From assembly GCA_963995525.1 (NCBI GenBank), contig OZ023210.1:7900906-7964905 (forward strand): 64,000 nt of DNA, in the 5' to 3' direction. This stretch comes from Escarpia spicata (taxonomy: Eukaryota > Annelida > Polychaeta > Sabellida > Siboglinidae). Numbering within the stretch: position 1 is the stretch's first letter; the number at the start of each line of letters is the position of its first letter. This document shows, in pieces, positions 41,801 through 53,700 of this stretch. Position numbers and translations under genes: made by a program. Under the pieces are notes generated by a model, which was given only the letters and a program-made list of their open reading frames with translations, did no database searches and was not told the origin of the DNA.

Positions 41801-43532
41801 ATCACTGCAAAGATCCGGACGGAACTAGTAATAATACGTTATTGTTACAAAGATGTCCAATACGCTCTGCGTAGTACAATCGTCCAGTTCTCATTTCCGA
41901 ATCGCGCACGTTGAATGACGAGCGAAAGTTTGTTACATCACGAGGCGGTCATTGTGTTTAGAATTATGTTGTTTTATACCCGCCTGATAGCTAACTGCGC
42001 CAATAGAGAACATTGTTTCCAACACTGAGTTTGAATTGGCTAAGTTCAATGACTATGAGTGCGAAATAAATATCCAATGGTACCTTTGCTACCTGCATTG
42101 TGCTGTAATGGCTCTCGCCAGTAACGCACAGCACTCGTGCTGCGTGCGATGGCGTGTGTTGCATGTAAAGGTATGGAAGACCGGGACTAGTTGAAACTCG
42201 GAGTTAGTTGAAACACCGGTCACTTCACTGATATAAATTAATAAAACCATATACAATTTGATGTAATAAATACTTCGTACCTCTTCGTTCTTGAAATGGT
42301 CTTCTGTGATTTTGTAGAACTTCTCAATATGGGCCTCACTCGAGTGATTCTTGGAGCAGGCGAAGATCGCTTCGAAGATCGCCTTGTGCTCAGCGTCGAT
42401 GTTATCGTGCTGAAAAAACATGATAACGTACACCAATGTTGCCCAGATAAGTCAAAATAGTGGTCTATTGAACAGGTCTGCTATGGAATAAAATGTAAGC
42501 GCTTTGAGCAGTTCGAAGGACTGGATACTACAAAACATTACCTTTACTTTATATTTGCTACCATTGGGCATTGGGCTGTGATAGAACAGAACAAGAGACT
42601 TCCTAAAATACGTCTCGCAATTAGTACTAGGATCTGTGAAAATACTCGTCAAGTTAGTAAACCCAAAATACTATATCAATTAGCTTTTGTCATAACCGAT
42701 CCATTTACTTGACATTTGCGCCTGCTTAGATGCCTGTGCTTGCCTAGGTGTCAGCGTATAGATTTTTTACAAGAAGAAAAGCCCAACACATTACAATAAC
42801 GTAGTCCCTTTCTTGAGCGGCAACCCCTTTAGTATAGGTATGATAATAAAGGTGACCGCTCTACATGGGGTGGACACCTATATTAAAATATATTGTGTTG
42901 TATATACACAAACACGCACGAACGCACGCACGCACGCAAACGCGCGCACACACACACACACACACGCATGGTGGAATGGACCCACAAACTAGCCTTAGCA
43001 CACACAAAGCTAAGCTTTATAACGTAACATATCCGAAATCCAACATGGTCTCCCCTGGCCAGACCGCATTTCCTATTGCATGAACGCTGGTTGTGTTAGG
43101 CAGATGACCGCTCTAGAGGAGTTGTTTTAATGATAAAAGAATGAATGAAAATGCAGACTGGCTGCTGTTAGCAAGTGGCCGTTTTCGAGAGGGGCCGCTC
43201 AAGAGAGGGGTTATCGCAAATACAAAATCAAGTAAAGTGTATGGTCATGATACGGACTCGTGGGGTAACGGACATCTGCTGGACAGGAACAACTTTGAAA
43301 TAGAGGTCTACCTCTTCTGGACTGCACTGTTGTTTATTTTTCCATTTATACGAGGAAGAGTGGATGTAAGGAATGCTGTGACCAAGTCCCAGCACGCACC
43401 GGGTGGCAAGCGTCCATTGTAGTTTGAAATACCAGGAAAGCAGTGTGACTATTTTCATTATGCAATGCGTCTACTCACGGAAACCTTGAAGGACTTGTCC
43501 CACACGTACGGTTCTGGAATCTCGAAAGCCAT
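38782..43532 (-). CDS. hemerythrin, complete (Hr-A)
   Basis: Four exons (43479-43532, 42281-42409, 40356-40483, 38782-38833) encode 120 residues, the normal hemerythrin length. Hemerythrin is a four-helix bundle that binds O2 at a di-iron centre. All ligands are present: His26 (AEHKAIF), His56 and Glu60 (EDHFKNEE), His75 and His79 (NHKQIH), His108 and Asp113 (GHIKGID). The N-terminus MAFEIPEPYVWDKSF and C-terminus DFKYKGKL are typical of both myohemerythrins and circulating forms, so the type is not decided. Introns are phase 0, 0 and 2 (within a Trp codon). Small oddities are Ser18-His19 where sisters have Phe-Tyr, and a GTGGGT donor for intron 3. This is the only complete copy here. Confidence 0.9.
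39089..39774. mobile_element. foldback element in Hr-A intron 3
   Basis: Two arms of about 190 bp (39089-39281 and 39581-39774) are inverted copies: GGAATTCCGGGAGATTCATC, ACACGTTTCCCGTGTCGCGC and AACAGCGGTTCAGCACGTCT on the right match the left complement. An inner inverted pair (about 39428-39470 and 39504-39547) is built on CACTCACYGTAATRTAGACT. Centre and margins are TA-rich. No coding capacity. Confidence 0.8.
39996..40144. mobile_element. MITE with about 43-bp terminal inverted repeats
   Basis: Ends read ATTATGATTAT inward and then ...TTAGGGYACTTTWGTGG. The inner AATTTGGAGCGCTACTTGGA resembles the MITE at 7380, so they may be distant relatives. Confidence 0.6.
40356..40483 (-). CDS. Hr-A exon 3
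   Basis: AMMEKENYPEFANHKQIHND onward, 42 codons plus TG. It holds both helix C histidines. Acceptor TATCCAG, donor TG|GTGGGT. Confidence 0.9.
40560..40925 (+). mobile_element. LINE C-terminal fragment in Hr-A intron 2-3 region
   Basis: Starts just downstream (plus) of Hr-A exon 3, so it lies in intron 2. Broken frames give RRLWWFGHIPKRKPL, FKGHRKRGRPRKR, DKVRQDTGLPLLTAERCALD and RRIARGQIGLGI, the end of an RTE/CR1-type LINE polyprotein. Confidence 0.75.
40926..42280. other. Hr-A intron 2 remainder, nothing recognised
   Basis: No coding motifs, tRNA boxes or strong inverted repeats. Confidence 0.3.
42281..42409 (-). CDS. Hr-A exon 2
   Basis: Forty-three codons carrying helix A His (AEHKAIFEAIF) and helix B His/Glu (TEDHFKNEE). 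Acceptor TTTTTTCAG, donor GAG|GTACGA. Confidence 0.9.
42462..42537 (+). mobile_element. SINE 3' fragment in Hr-A intron 1
   Basis: GTCTATTGAACAGGTCTGCT and AAGCGCTTTGAGCAGTTCGA...GGACTGGATACTAC match the 3' domain of the SINE at 36185. Confidence 0.65.
42538..43478. other. Hr-A intron 1, microsatellite and possible MITE
   Basis: Contains a CACG/CA run (42905-42966). GAGCGGCAACCCCTTT near 42816 and its rough complement GGGGCCGCTCAAGAGAGGGG near 43192 may be the ends of a decayed DNA transposon. Confidence 0.35.
43479..43532 (-). CDS. Hr-A exon 1
   Basis: Eighteen codons, MAFEIPEPYVWDKSFKVS, then donor GTGAGT. The start ATG is the one aligned with the Hr-B start. The leader upstream (to about 43690) shares blocks with those of Hr-B and Hr-C. 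Confidence 0.88.
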
Positions 43533-43690
43533 GTCAGGTTATGGCGATTTGTACAATCTACTTTTAGAAGACGATTGCCGAGTCGTTCCTCGCACGGAAT
43601 TGATACGGTCGAGGTGTGTGTGTGAATTCACGCAGACACGCAGCGGTAGGTTCTCCCGTTGATCTGACCATAGACAAAATATTGACTCAC
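43533..43690 (-). promoter_or_regulatory. Hr-A upstream leader block
   Basis: AGAAGACGATTGCCGAG and GGAATTGATACGGTCGAG (plus orientation) correspond to AGAAGACTGGTGCCGAG and GGACTTAAGTAGTCGAG upstream of Hr-B and to similar text upstream of Hr-C. It is likely 5' UTR and proximal promoter. Confidence 0.45.
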
Positions 43691-44055
43691 CGACCCACTC
43701 ATATCACAACACAGGGCCGTCGACGATAATTTAATCACTTGCAGTGCAATGTGCAATGCAATAACGCGTGATAGTTCGAGTCAACAGCATATTCCTCGTT
43801 CATTATAAGCCTATTTTTAATATCGATCTGTTTGCCTGCGAATAACACTCTTTTGGCCGATCACAAAGCGCTCAACGGCAGACATTCACGCGGAGAAATC
43901 AATGCATTTGGAGGTCACGTAAAGTGGTCTGTGTGAATTTCCATTAGTCGTGCCTTGACAACGCCATGACAACCATGGGTAAACAACTATTGCAGGTAGG
44001 CCTACGCGATATCCGACTGTGCAAAACCGCGTACGTGTTTGTTCACGCTTCAATC

Positions 44056-44168
<113 letters not shown>

Positions 44169-44301
44169 ACGTGTGTGTGTGAGTGTGTGTACGTGCGCGC
44201 TTATGCGAGTGTGCGTGCGCGTCCGCGCGTTTATGTGTGTGTTTGGGCGGTATATTAAATACCTAGCTCCCTTTAGAATAAATTTAAATATTAGAAATGT
44301 A

Positions 44302-44572
44302 GTATGTATGTATGTATGTACACTGTATGTATGTATGTATGTACGTATGTATGTATGTATGTATGTATGTATGTATGTATGTATGTATGTATGTATGTAT
44401 GTATGTATGTATGTATGTATGTATGTATGTATGCATGCATGCATGCATGCATGCATATAATGTATGTATGCGTGTATGCATGTATGCATGCATGTATGTA
44501 TGCATGTATGCATGCATGTATGTATGCATGTATGCATGCATGTATGCATGGATGCTTGTATGTACGTATGAA
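44302..44572. repeat. GTAT tetranucleotide repeat grading into GCAT
   Basis: Over 30 GTAT units, followed by ATGC/GTATGCAT mixtures. Confidence 0.95.
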
Positions 44573-45254
44573 TCATGAATCAAACATAAAACATAAATTT
44601 TCTCGAACTACTTTCCTAGCTCTGGATTGAGCTACCTGTACCATTACTGTCAGAAAGTTCCAGACAATGGAGAATAATTGTCAGCACCTGTACATAAGCG
44701 CATACATACATACGCGCGCATGCACACACAAACACGCTCGCGCAACAACACATGCACGCACTCGCACACGAACGCATGCACATATATATAATTGTAAATA
44801 TAATACACCCAACCATGTATGTTGATATATAAAAATACATTTATTTATTATTTATTTCACACATAAATAGTAATCATTTCAGCAAGAACACTGAGCTCCT
44901 AAATTGTTTCCAAAAGTACTTGGTATTTCGTTCAACGCACTTTACTCTCGTTAACATGAATTACAGTTGACATTTGCATCACGTTTGTATCCTGGATGTT
45001 TGTATTATCTTTACACAGAACATATCTGTTCGTTGCCTTGTGAACACAATGTATGTTGAAGTGCTTCTGCGTGAATGGTCAGTCAGTTCAACAGCACGTC
45101 GTGCTTCTGTGTTTTTCTTATACATTGCAGTGCTTCACGACGTGGAGCTGACACGGCCGCCATGTTTCTCGATCTGATGTCACTGACGGCATACGGACTT
45201 TGCCCAATAGAAAGGCACGTTGATTGACTGGCATAGTCTCGCTTCACGCGTACT
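44573..45254. other. no gene recognised between Hr-A and Hr-B
   Basis: Contains an impure CA/GC-rich run near 44695-44790 and AT-rich sequence. No coding motif is seen. Confidence 0.3.
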
Positions 45255-45321
45255 TCACGCTTCAGTTTTCAACAGTTTCCCTTTGTACTTGAAGTGAATG
45301 CCTCTGATGTGGCCGACCAGC
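45255..45321 (-). pseudogene. Hr-B exon 4, ligand change and stop loss
   Basis: LVGHIRGIHFKYKGKL with His for the ligand Asp. TTG replaces the stop, and reading runs to TGA after LKTEA. Confidence 0.85.
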
Positions 45322-45544
45322 CTACAACATAGAGTGCAACTACTTTGAACAGAGGACAGGTATATATATATATATAAATACATATACAGAGTCTGTATAT
45401 ATATATATATACCTGGTATATATGTATATTTATATATTTTCAAAATAAAATACATACTTTCATTAAGTTTGTAGATAAAATAAATATGCGTCCTAGTTAC
45501 TTGGCATTGGACTTATCTCGTACTGAATAAAGAAAGACACTCAC

Positions 45545-45671
45545 CACTGCTTGGCCCACGACACGCTGGCGCCATCTAGCGATCCCTTCAGTGTCTTGAT
45601 CTTCTTCAGGAAGTCATTGTGGATTTTCTGGTGATTAGCGAGGTCCGAGTACTTCGCCTTCTTCTCATGCC
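45545..45671 (-). pseudogene. Hr-B exon 3 with 1-nt deletion
   Basis: 127 nt instead of 128. Read in the shifted frame it still shows KYSDLANHQKIHNDFLKKIK and WAKQ. In the spliced frame a stop follows within about 25 codons. Confidence 0.85.
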
Positions 45672-47077
45672 CTATAACAGAAAAGACAAGATGGTTCATA
45701 TACTTTTGAAACATATCACATAATTGATTTTAAATGAATGTTCTTTACGTCACAACAAACATTCAACTCAGCCCTCTTAATGTCCCGCTTAAACCTCAAA
45801 CGGCACCCCCTTTTAACATAGAGCTTATAGTCTGGTGAAGCAGAACTCTTTTCCCTCAAGAAGATCACCTTCCGTTGAGGCTTGTACTTTTTATACCACA
45901 ACCAACAGGCGTAAACCAAATTACATTACATGATTTTGCTTGCTTATTATTAAGGAAGACCACGAATATGATACTATAATTGACAGAGAGACTATTTGTC
46001 CGGATACGGTCGACTGTGTTGACCATTTTACAGGAGACAGACGAATACCATTTTGTGTCATTATAAATATTGATATCGAACCAATTGATCTCAGTGATCT
46101 TGCATTGATACAACATCACGCACCGTCGCACGTACTCGCAGCAGTTGTGCAGAAAATGCAGCCGACAGAGGGCTGCACTTAGTAACACGTTCAATCGTAC
46201 ATAGGCATCCAAAACGAGGCCGACTGTAATTTTCTGTGAGAAGTGTATTTTGGTTACGAAATATTGCATGAGGAATTCAGAATTTATTTTTTAAATACAC
46301 AAACATGCACACAATGGTATGTCGAACAGTGCAGCTATGACATAGGACAAGACCGACTGGTTTGGCTCGGATGAAGCTCTGCTTGTTAAATAACTGTTGT
46401 GATGTTATAAACTGACACTAGTACACAGCCGTTTTGGACACATGCCTCGTTTTTTATTTCACCGACGTGTGTGCTAAGTGCTGCCGACTATCGGTAATAG
46501 TTACACGGTGATTCCTCATAGTTGTAATATACGTGTGCACGTCTTCAATACTGGGCGACTTTAGCGTAATTTACACAATGCTACGCAAATGCACACACGA
46601 CACAGTATAACTCTAAGGCGAATTGTCATGTTATAAGGAAGCTACGAACGTAATACTTTGAAAGAGAAGGTAATGCTTTTTAAATTGCGTAATTTACGGT
46701 TTCCAACAATATTTTCTAATCCTTTCAAAACAAACTTACAACAATAATTGTGCTTGAAGTCAGCAAACACAAAACAGACTTAATCAGCGTAAGTATTTTA
46801 GTATTAAGTAAATTATGCTAAATGGAAGCCACGTACCTTACGTGATCCGAGAACAAAACGCAGTTAAAAACAAAACAAATAACCCATTTCTTGGTGTTAG
46901 TGTCATTAAGTGGGCACATGTTTTAGGCTCTAAGTTTTACTAGAAATCATCTTTTGAGCGTTGCTTTCACTTCTATTTAGTGATGCTGATGCCGTGTTTT
47001 GAAGACGTGCGTACGTAATTTGACAATCGTCACCTACCTGACGTCATCCCTACGCTACTAGAAGATCGATGCGATAC
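45672..47077. other. Hr-B intron 2, nothing recognised
   Basis: A minus-strand open stretch at 45865-46269 has no domain. No repeats stand out. Confidence 0.3.
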
Positions 47078-47194
47078 CTCCTCGTCGACGAAGTGGTCTT
47101 CCGTCACTTTGTACAGCTTCGCGATGTGGGGTGTGCTTGAAGGATTGGTGGAGCTGGCGAAGATCGCCCTGTGCTCACCGTCGATGTTGTCATA
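47078..47194 (-). pseudogene. Hr-B exon 2 with 12-nt deletion
   Basis: 117 nt instead of 129. YDNIDGEHRAIFASSTNPSS runs on to TEDHFVDEE. The ligands His and Glu remain, but one turn of helix A is gone. Splice sites ATGCAG and GAG|GTATCG look usable. Confidence 0.85.
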
Positions 47195-47724
47195 CTGCAT
47201 AGGGCGATATTACAAGAACAAATTAGCAACACGTCAAAGGTATCTTTGAGACGTACTAAAGTAGCAGTATGTTCCTCTACCCGGAATTTGACAGTGTAGT
47301 GATTTGTAACAGGAAGCAAACATCCAAGGGTATTGTGGTTAATTCAGCGCGCCTCGACCGTACTGCCAATAAAGCTTGTTTTGGTACTGGATGTTTTGTT
47401 CAACATGCTCCTGGATCGTATCTTCCAAATTACAAATTCTGCTAAGGGCTTCCTAAACACAATTTGGCGGATAAGGTACGTTCAACATAATTATCATAGT
47501 CTTAAGAATATTATATTAATTAATAAATGAACAGCCTGCCTCCTTTTAATACTGTCCCTGAACATACAAAAATCAGGATCCTTACAGGTGCACAGTTATT
47601 ATTAGTAACTTCCAAGTGAGTTGCGTTTACTTTACACATAACCGCGAATATGTCCTCACATTATTGATGTTTCTGCTTAATATTAATGCTTTTGGTGTTA
47701 TCCACGCTACTGTTATTATATTAA

Positions 47725-48034
47725 ACTCACTCACTCACTCACTCACTCATACACACACACTCACACACATACACACACACGCATACATAGACCCGCACAC
47801 ATACACACACCCAAACACACACTCACACACACACACACACACACATACACACACACACTCACACATTCACGCTCTCACACACTCACACATACATACACAC
47901 ACACTCGCACACTCGCACACTCGCACACTCGCACACTCGCACACTCACACACATATACACACACATTCACACAAACACTCAAACACACAAACACACACAC
48001 ACTCACACACACAAACACACTCACACACATACAC

Positions 48035-48116
<82 letters not shown>

Positions 48117-48149
48117 ACACACACTCACTCACGCATACACGCACACATA

Positions 48150-48232
<83 letters not shown>

Positions 48233-48260
48233 TCACTCACTCACTCACTCATTCACTCAC
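47725..48260. repeat. CA / ACTC compound microsatellite in Hr-B intron 1
   Basis: Starts and ends with ACTC tetranucleotides, with long CA runs (48036-48112 and 48150-48228) and mixed CACT/CATA between. Long His/Thr-rich translations are artefacts. Confidence 0.95.
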
Positions 48261-48381
48261 AACTATTATATATAATTTATACATGTGCATAGTAACCGTA
48301 CTTTAATGCACACGAAAGAACAGTTAGGAATTAGAAGCATTACAAATGCAATGTATCTATTTTCATAGATCATATACCCTC

Positions 48382-48435
48382 GAACACTCGGAAGGATTCG
48401 TCCCACACGTAAGTGTCTGGAATCTCAAAAGACAT
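48382..48435 (-). pseudogene. Hr-B exon 1
   Basis: MSFEIPDTYVWDESFRVF is intact, but the expected GT donor at 48381-48380 is GA. The nearest GT, four bases on, would shift the frame. Confidence 0.85.
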
Positions 48436-48489
48436 GTCGACTGGTTCTTGTCGACTTGGGCTAGCTGGAATTCAAAGAAGCTCTGCTAG

Positions 48490-48650
48490 AAGACTGGTGC
48501 CGAGCTGATCCATGGATTGGACTTAAGTAGTCGAGATAGTCAATAGATCTACGTGAGTTCGGCCACACACGCGTCGCTATTATCCGGCGGATTGACCATT
48601 AACCAGAGATCAGCCGTACGAGCAGTACGTGGGAAGTTTAGGGTCACGAA
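48490..48650 (-). promoter_or_regulatory. Hr-B leader/promoter block shared with Hr-C
   Basis: GTTCGGCCACACACGCGTCG, TCCGGCGGATTGACCATTAA and CCAGAGATCAGCCGTACGAG (plus orientation) recur upstream of Hr-C with few changes and in the same order, 60-210 bases before the start codon. Confidence 0.6.
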
Positions 48651-49185
48651 CATATTTCGTTAGCATTAACCGATTTTCAATGATAATCTGCAAGCCAATA
48701 AAGAGACACTCAGGCGACGAAGAGTCTTACTGTGCCCAGTCGTAGAGGACAAAACTTACCATGTCCGGTCACAAAGGCACTGACCACGGACAATCAAGAG
48801 GCAAGACGTTGTCTGTAGAGATAAACCGGTATTGTTGAAGGTGAACTTGTGTTTGTCACAATGAGACATAGAGCTTTTGTTAGGTGTGTACTTCACAACA
48901 TACACAATGTCATATGGAAATTACCAGGCAAGCGCTACGTGGTGTGGGTACGTGCTTGCGTTTGTTTGTTTGTGTGTGTGCGTGCGTGCGTGTGTATGCA
49001 AGCGCGCTTACCGGTCAAGGAGCCATCGTGCGTGCGTGCGTGCGTGTGTTGTTGAAATCAACTGTATATGCTCGAGAGAGTTAAGATTTCTTAATTTAGT
49101 TCTCGCGAACAACCCGTTTCGATAATCGAAAGAGACTATTTCAAGAAAAAAGTCGACTTTAAAGTCTAGCGTCAGCATCCACTCC
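48651..49185. other. no gene recognised
   Basis: Short GTGC-rich microsatellites near 48955-49050. Otherwise featureless. Confidence 0.3.
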
Positions 49186-49189
49186 TACA

Positions 49190-50640
49190 GTTGATCTGGA
49201 GACAGCTGCTGATGTGTATGCTATACTATCAGAAGGATTCTTAGTGGCAGAAGACCTGAATGAGTAGTTTATTTATGTGTTTACCAGGGGAGATATTAGT
49301 TTATTGCCAGTACCAGAGGCTAAGTTCAAGGAGCGGAATCAGACTCTTTAGGACAGTTAATTGTAACCCCGGAAATGGTAGCTAAGAAAATAAGGGCAAT
49401 GACGGATGATAAATCACCTGGAATGGATGGGATTTCGCCCAAACTATTGAATAGTGTAGAACAAATTGACATACCGCTTGCAACAGTTTTCAACTTGCCA
49501 TTAAACGAGGGAGTAGTTCCTTTAGAATGGAAAGAAGCAAACATTATACCGTTATTTAAAAAGGTTTCAAGAAACAAGTGAGTTTAACATCGGTGATTTG
49601 CAAATTATTAGAAATACTAATAAAAAAATCACATGGTGGATTTTCTTGTTAAACATAACTTGATAAACCCATCTCAACATGGGTTTTTTAATGCGAGATC
49701 ATGCTTAACAAATATGTTTTGTTTTTGGAAGACATCACTAAGTGGTTAGACGAGGGATCACTAGTAAATATTATCTACTTAGATTTTCAGTAAGCTTTCG
49801 ACAAAGTGTCACATCAAAGATTACTGCTTAAACTAAAGGCCCAAGGCCCATGGGGTGGTATCATTAACTGGGTAGAAAAATAGATGATTGACAGAAGACA
49901 AAGGGTAGTAGTTGATGGGGAGGCTTCAAATTGGAAATCGGTTTAGAAGGATTTAATGTGATGGAGACAGAATTTACAAGATTATCTTGACAGGTTGATC
50001 AAATGTTGTTCAATTTTGGGAAATGAAAATGCCTCCACACAGGACAAGGGAACGAAGATGTACAATTTACTACGGGGGTACTGCGCTAAGTACCACTGTA
50101 AAAGAAAAGGACTTAGGGTTTACAATTAGTGCTGATATGAAGGTTTCAGAGCAGTACGGAACTGCAGCTTCAAAGGGAAATCAAATCCTTCGATTAATTA
50201 GGCGAAATATAGTGTATATGGAAACAAAACTAATAATACCGCTGTATAAAACAATAGATAGGCCTCACTTAGAATATTGTATAATAGCGTGCCATATTGC
50301 AAGAAAGACATATATATATATATGCTATAAAGAGTACACAGGAGATCGACTAACATGATAAAAAAACTGAGAGAGATCTCAGTTACGAAATACGTATAAA
50401 AGAATGTGGTTTTACAACACTGGAGACGAAGAGATTGAATGGAGATCAGATAGAAGCGTTTAAAATATTGAATAGTTATGAAAATATTGATAGAAATATA
50501 TTTTTCTCAGTTAAGAAAGATAGAAGGACTAGAGGACATTAAGTTACATTAGTAAAGGAGCAGTGTAGATTAGATGTAAGACAGTTTTCACTTTCACAAA
50601 GGATTGTAAATTATTGAAACAGATTATCTGCTGATTGTGT
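49190..50640 (+). mobile_element. heavily mutated CR1-like LINE
   Basis: Many stops, but ordered motifs: DDKSPGMDGISPKLL, PLEWKEANIIPLFKK, YLDFQxAFDKVSHQRLLLKL and WVEKxMIDRRQRVVVDGEASNW. Then comes a deletion of the GVPQGS-YADD segment, followed by KEKDLGFTISADMKVSEQ and SYISKGAV-type end text. The oldest-looking LINE in the window. Confidence 0.78.
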
Positions 50641-51384
50641 GGGTGTTAGTAGCGTGAATATGTTTTAAAATAAATGTGACACGTACCTCAGAAGGGCGGG
50701 ATACATGTAAATAAAAAGGGTTGGACTCTCGATAAGCCAAACGGCTTCCTTGTCTACATGCCATCTAGAGTTAATTCTCTGGGCGGCAATCTTGTTAAAT
50801 CTTGTTAAATCACTTTGATGAATTGAAGATGCAACTTTCAACGAACAAAACCTACAAAATCCAAACAACACCCGCACACGCTCACGCACACGCACACGCA
50901 CACACACTGTCTCACTCATACACACACGCACACACACACGCACGCATACACGCACACATACACACACACGCACAATCACACACACGCACAATCACACACG
51001 CACACACAGACACTCATTAATACGCTAACGTGGAGTATTGTAGCAGTATCTCCTCCCAGGTGCCGAGGTCCATTCTTCTTTCGATGTTCAGTCGCTTCAT
51101 TGGATCACAGACTTCTGATATATAAATTGGCGATGCGTTTCATAAAATTAAACACAACCTTTTCTAGAGGTCTCATACATGACGTAATATAGTAGTGATC
51201 AATTCACCAGATGACGCTCCTTCTAAACGAGTGGTTTGTTGCTCCATAGGTGGGGATAAATAAGTTGAGTTTGCCCCTAATCTTACATTCGTTTTGGAAA
51301 ATATACAAATTTGATTAGACTCGACCAATTATAAATTACGATGTTTTGTTCTATCATTAATTCGAAACCACTACCACCCAAACC
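50641..51384. other. CA/CG microsatellite, no gene
   Basis: CACG/CA repeat at 50870-51015. Nothing else recognised. Confidence 0.4.
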
Positions 51385-53700
51385 ATGAATGAATGAACGT
51401 TTATTCAACAACAACAACATAATACATGCACAGTATGGTTTACTGCTGCTGCTGCTGCTGCTGAAAGGACATAGCTGAAGTCATAGACTTATGTGTTGCT
51501 ATGCCCTACTGGAACTAAGAAAACTGAATAAATACAACAGGAATTATAAATAAATCACCAAATAATATTCACAACTCATATATAAACTGTTTACTATAGT
51601 GCTTGTGTTACTATTACATGGGTTTAACAAAACATCACCTTCAATTAACAATTCACAAATATGTAGAAAGTAATAACAACTTGATTGCTTTTTTAAATTG
51701 TGTTAAACTTGGAAGCTGAGTCAATTTATTTGGTAAATTGTTCCACGTTTTTATACCCTTGACGGTGATTGACAGCAGTCGGAGGGTGGTGTTTGTCTTT
51801 TTAACATAGAACAATTTGCTTTGTCTGGTATCATGTATGTGTATAGCTGCGGTTGGTTCAAATAATGCTTGAACACGACCATTTAAAGAATGGTTGTTTG
51901 CTTTATAAAGTATGATCATAGTCTTGTATTTAACTAAATCATGAAATTTAAGCATGTTTGAGAGATGGAAAAATACAGATGTATGATCATGGTAATTAAG
52001 ATTATAAATAATCCGTATAGCTTTTTTCTGTAACATAAATATTTTTCTGAGTCTAGATTGATAAGTATTTCCCCAGATCTCACAGCAATATGACATATGT
52101 GGTTCAACAAGTGAATTATATAATGTGTGTAACGCTTGACAATCAAGAACATGCCTAGTTTTATATAAAACTGCTATGTTTTTTTATTCAACCATTTTTA
52201 TGTGTTCTCTCCATGTTACGTTTTCGTCAATGGTTACTCCAAGGAATTTAGTATATGATACCTGCTCAATGTTTTTCCCATTCAAAACTATATTCACATC
52301 TGTTCTAGGTTGCTTTTTATTGTTGAACATTATAAAATGTGTTTTGTTCACATTAATTGATAATTTGTTCGCTCGAAACCATAGGTCTAGTTTTTTTAGT
52401 TCGTTGTTAATAACAGTGCTTACTTCATCTGTGTTACTAGCGGAATAAAAAATGTTTGTATCATCAGCTAACAAAATAATATCAAGCAATTTTGAGACTT
52501 CACACATGTCATTTATGTACAGAATAAATAATAACGGGCCAAGGATTGAACCTTGCGGGACTCCGCACTTGATTTCCTTTTGTTCTGAGTTACTGTTGTT
52601 ATAGCATACATATTGTCTACGGTTGGTTAAGTAGCCTTTTATCCAGGCCAGAGCCTGACCCCTTATTCCGTAGCATTGCAATTTACTTAGCAGTATGTTG
52701 TGGTCAACAGTGTCAAAGGCTTTTTTTAGGTCGATAAAGACCCCAATCGTGCTTTGGCATTTATCCATTGCGGATGTAATTTTTTCGACAAATTCTGTTA
52801 AAGCTAGTGAAGTTGAGTGATTACTTCTGAAGCCATATTGCCCATCTGTCAATATGTGTTGTGTTTCAATGAAAGACCTTAGCCTTTTGTTGAATATTTT
52901 TTAAAGTATTTTTGAAAATTGGGATAAGAGAGATATAGGTCTATAATTAGAAATTTGAAAACGATCTCCTGACTTAAATATAGGAATGACTTTTGCTAAT
53001 TTCATATTTTTTGGAAATGATCCGCTGATCAAAGATCTGTTAAAAATGTGGGTTATCGGTTGTACAATTTGCTTTATTACATGCTTAACTGTTTTCATGC
53101 TGATTTCATCGTGTCCGTATGAAGTTTTACTTTTGCACCCAGACACAATTTCGAGTACTTCTTGCTCAGTAACGGGGGACATATACATTGATTGTGATAC
53201 AGTACGTTTTACATAGTCGGCTGGCTTTGTTCCCGGGCAGGGTTCTATGAGGTTGGATAATTTAGTACCTATATCGACGAAGAAATTGTTAAAATGATTA
53301 GCTATTTCTTTATTTTCTAATACTACTATGTTATCGCCAACATGAAACTTGTTCAAATATGTGGTATCAGATTTTCTTTTACCTATTATGCTGTTAAGAG
53401 TTTTCCAAGTTGCTCTTATATTAGTCTTACAATCGTCGAGTTTTTTTTTGTATTATTTTTTGTTTTCTAGACGTAATAATTTTGTTAACTTATTTTTGTA
53501 ATTTTTGTAGCGGATTTCTGTTAATTCTGTCCTATTCTTTAGAAACGCTAAGTGCATGTTATTCTTCTTTATGCAAGCGGTTTTTAGCCCTCTTGATAAC
53601 CAAGGTTTATCATTCTTTTTTGTCTCTCCTGAATACGTTGTAGTTTTTACAGGACAGGCATCGTTATAAGTATTATTTAGTATTTGCATAAAGCGCGAGA
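51385..53700 (-). mobile_element. LINE (Jockey/CR1-type), 5'-truncated, best preserved RT
   Basis: Read on the minus strand: KPWLSRGLKTACIKKNN (53690 on), NYRPISLLSQFSKIL (52960), [64 protein letters not shown] (catalytic DD intact), TKFLGVTIDE, then YCCEIWGNTY and a C-terminal domain ending LLLLSTYL at 51653. Only about three stops or shifts break it. The endonuclease is missing. The tail is rich in TTG and ends GAATAAACGTTCATTCATTC. Same family type as 4150-5850. Confidence 0.88.

Larger units (their letters stand above)
45255..48435 (-). pseudogene. hemerythrin pseudogene (Hr-B)
   Basis: Four exon relics (48382-48435, 47078-47194, 45545-45671, 45255-45321) align with Hr-A. Five lesions are seen. 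The donor of intron 1 reads GAGGGT where sisters have GTGAGT. Exon 2 lacks four codons after the helix A His (GEHRAIF then ASSTNP, against EHKAIFEAIFACSKN). Exon 3 lacks one base at its start (GGCATGAGAAG against GGCATGATGAAG), which brings an early TGA. The Asp iron ligand is His (GHIRGIHFKYKGKL). The TAA is lost, adding LKTEA. The start MSFEIPDTYVWDESF is still good, so the decay is recent. Confidence 0.88.

Noticed and set aside
47616..48275. 219-residue His/Thr-rich protein
   Set aside because: CA/ACTC microsatellite read through; lies in Hr-B intron 1.
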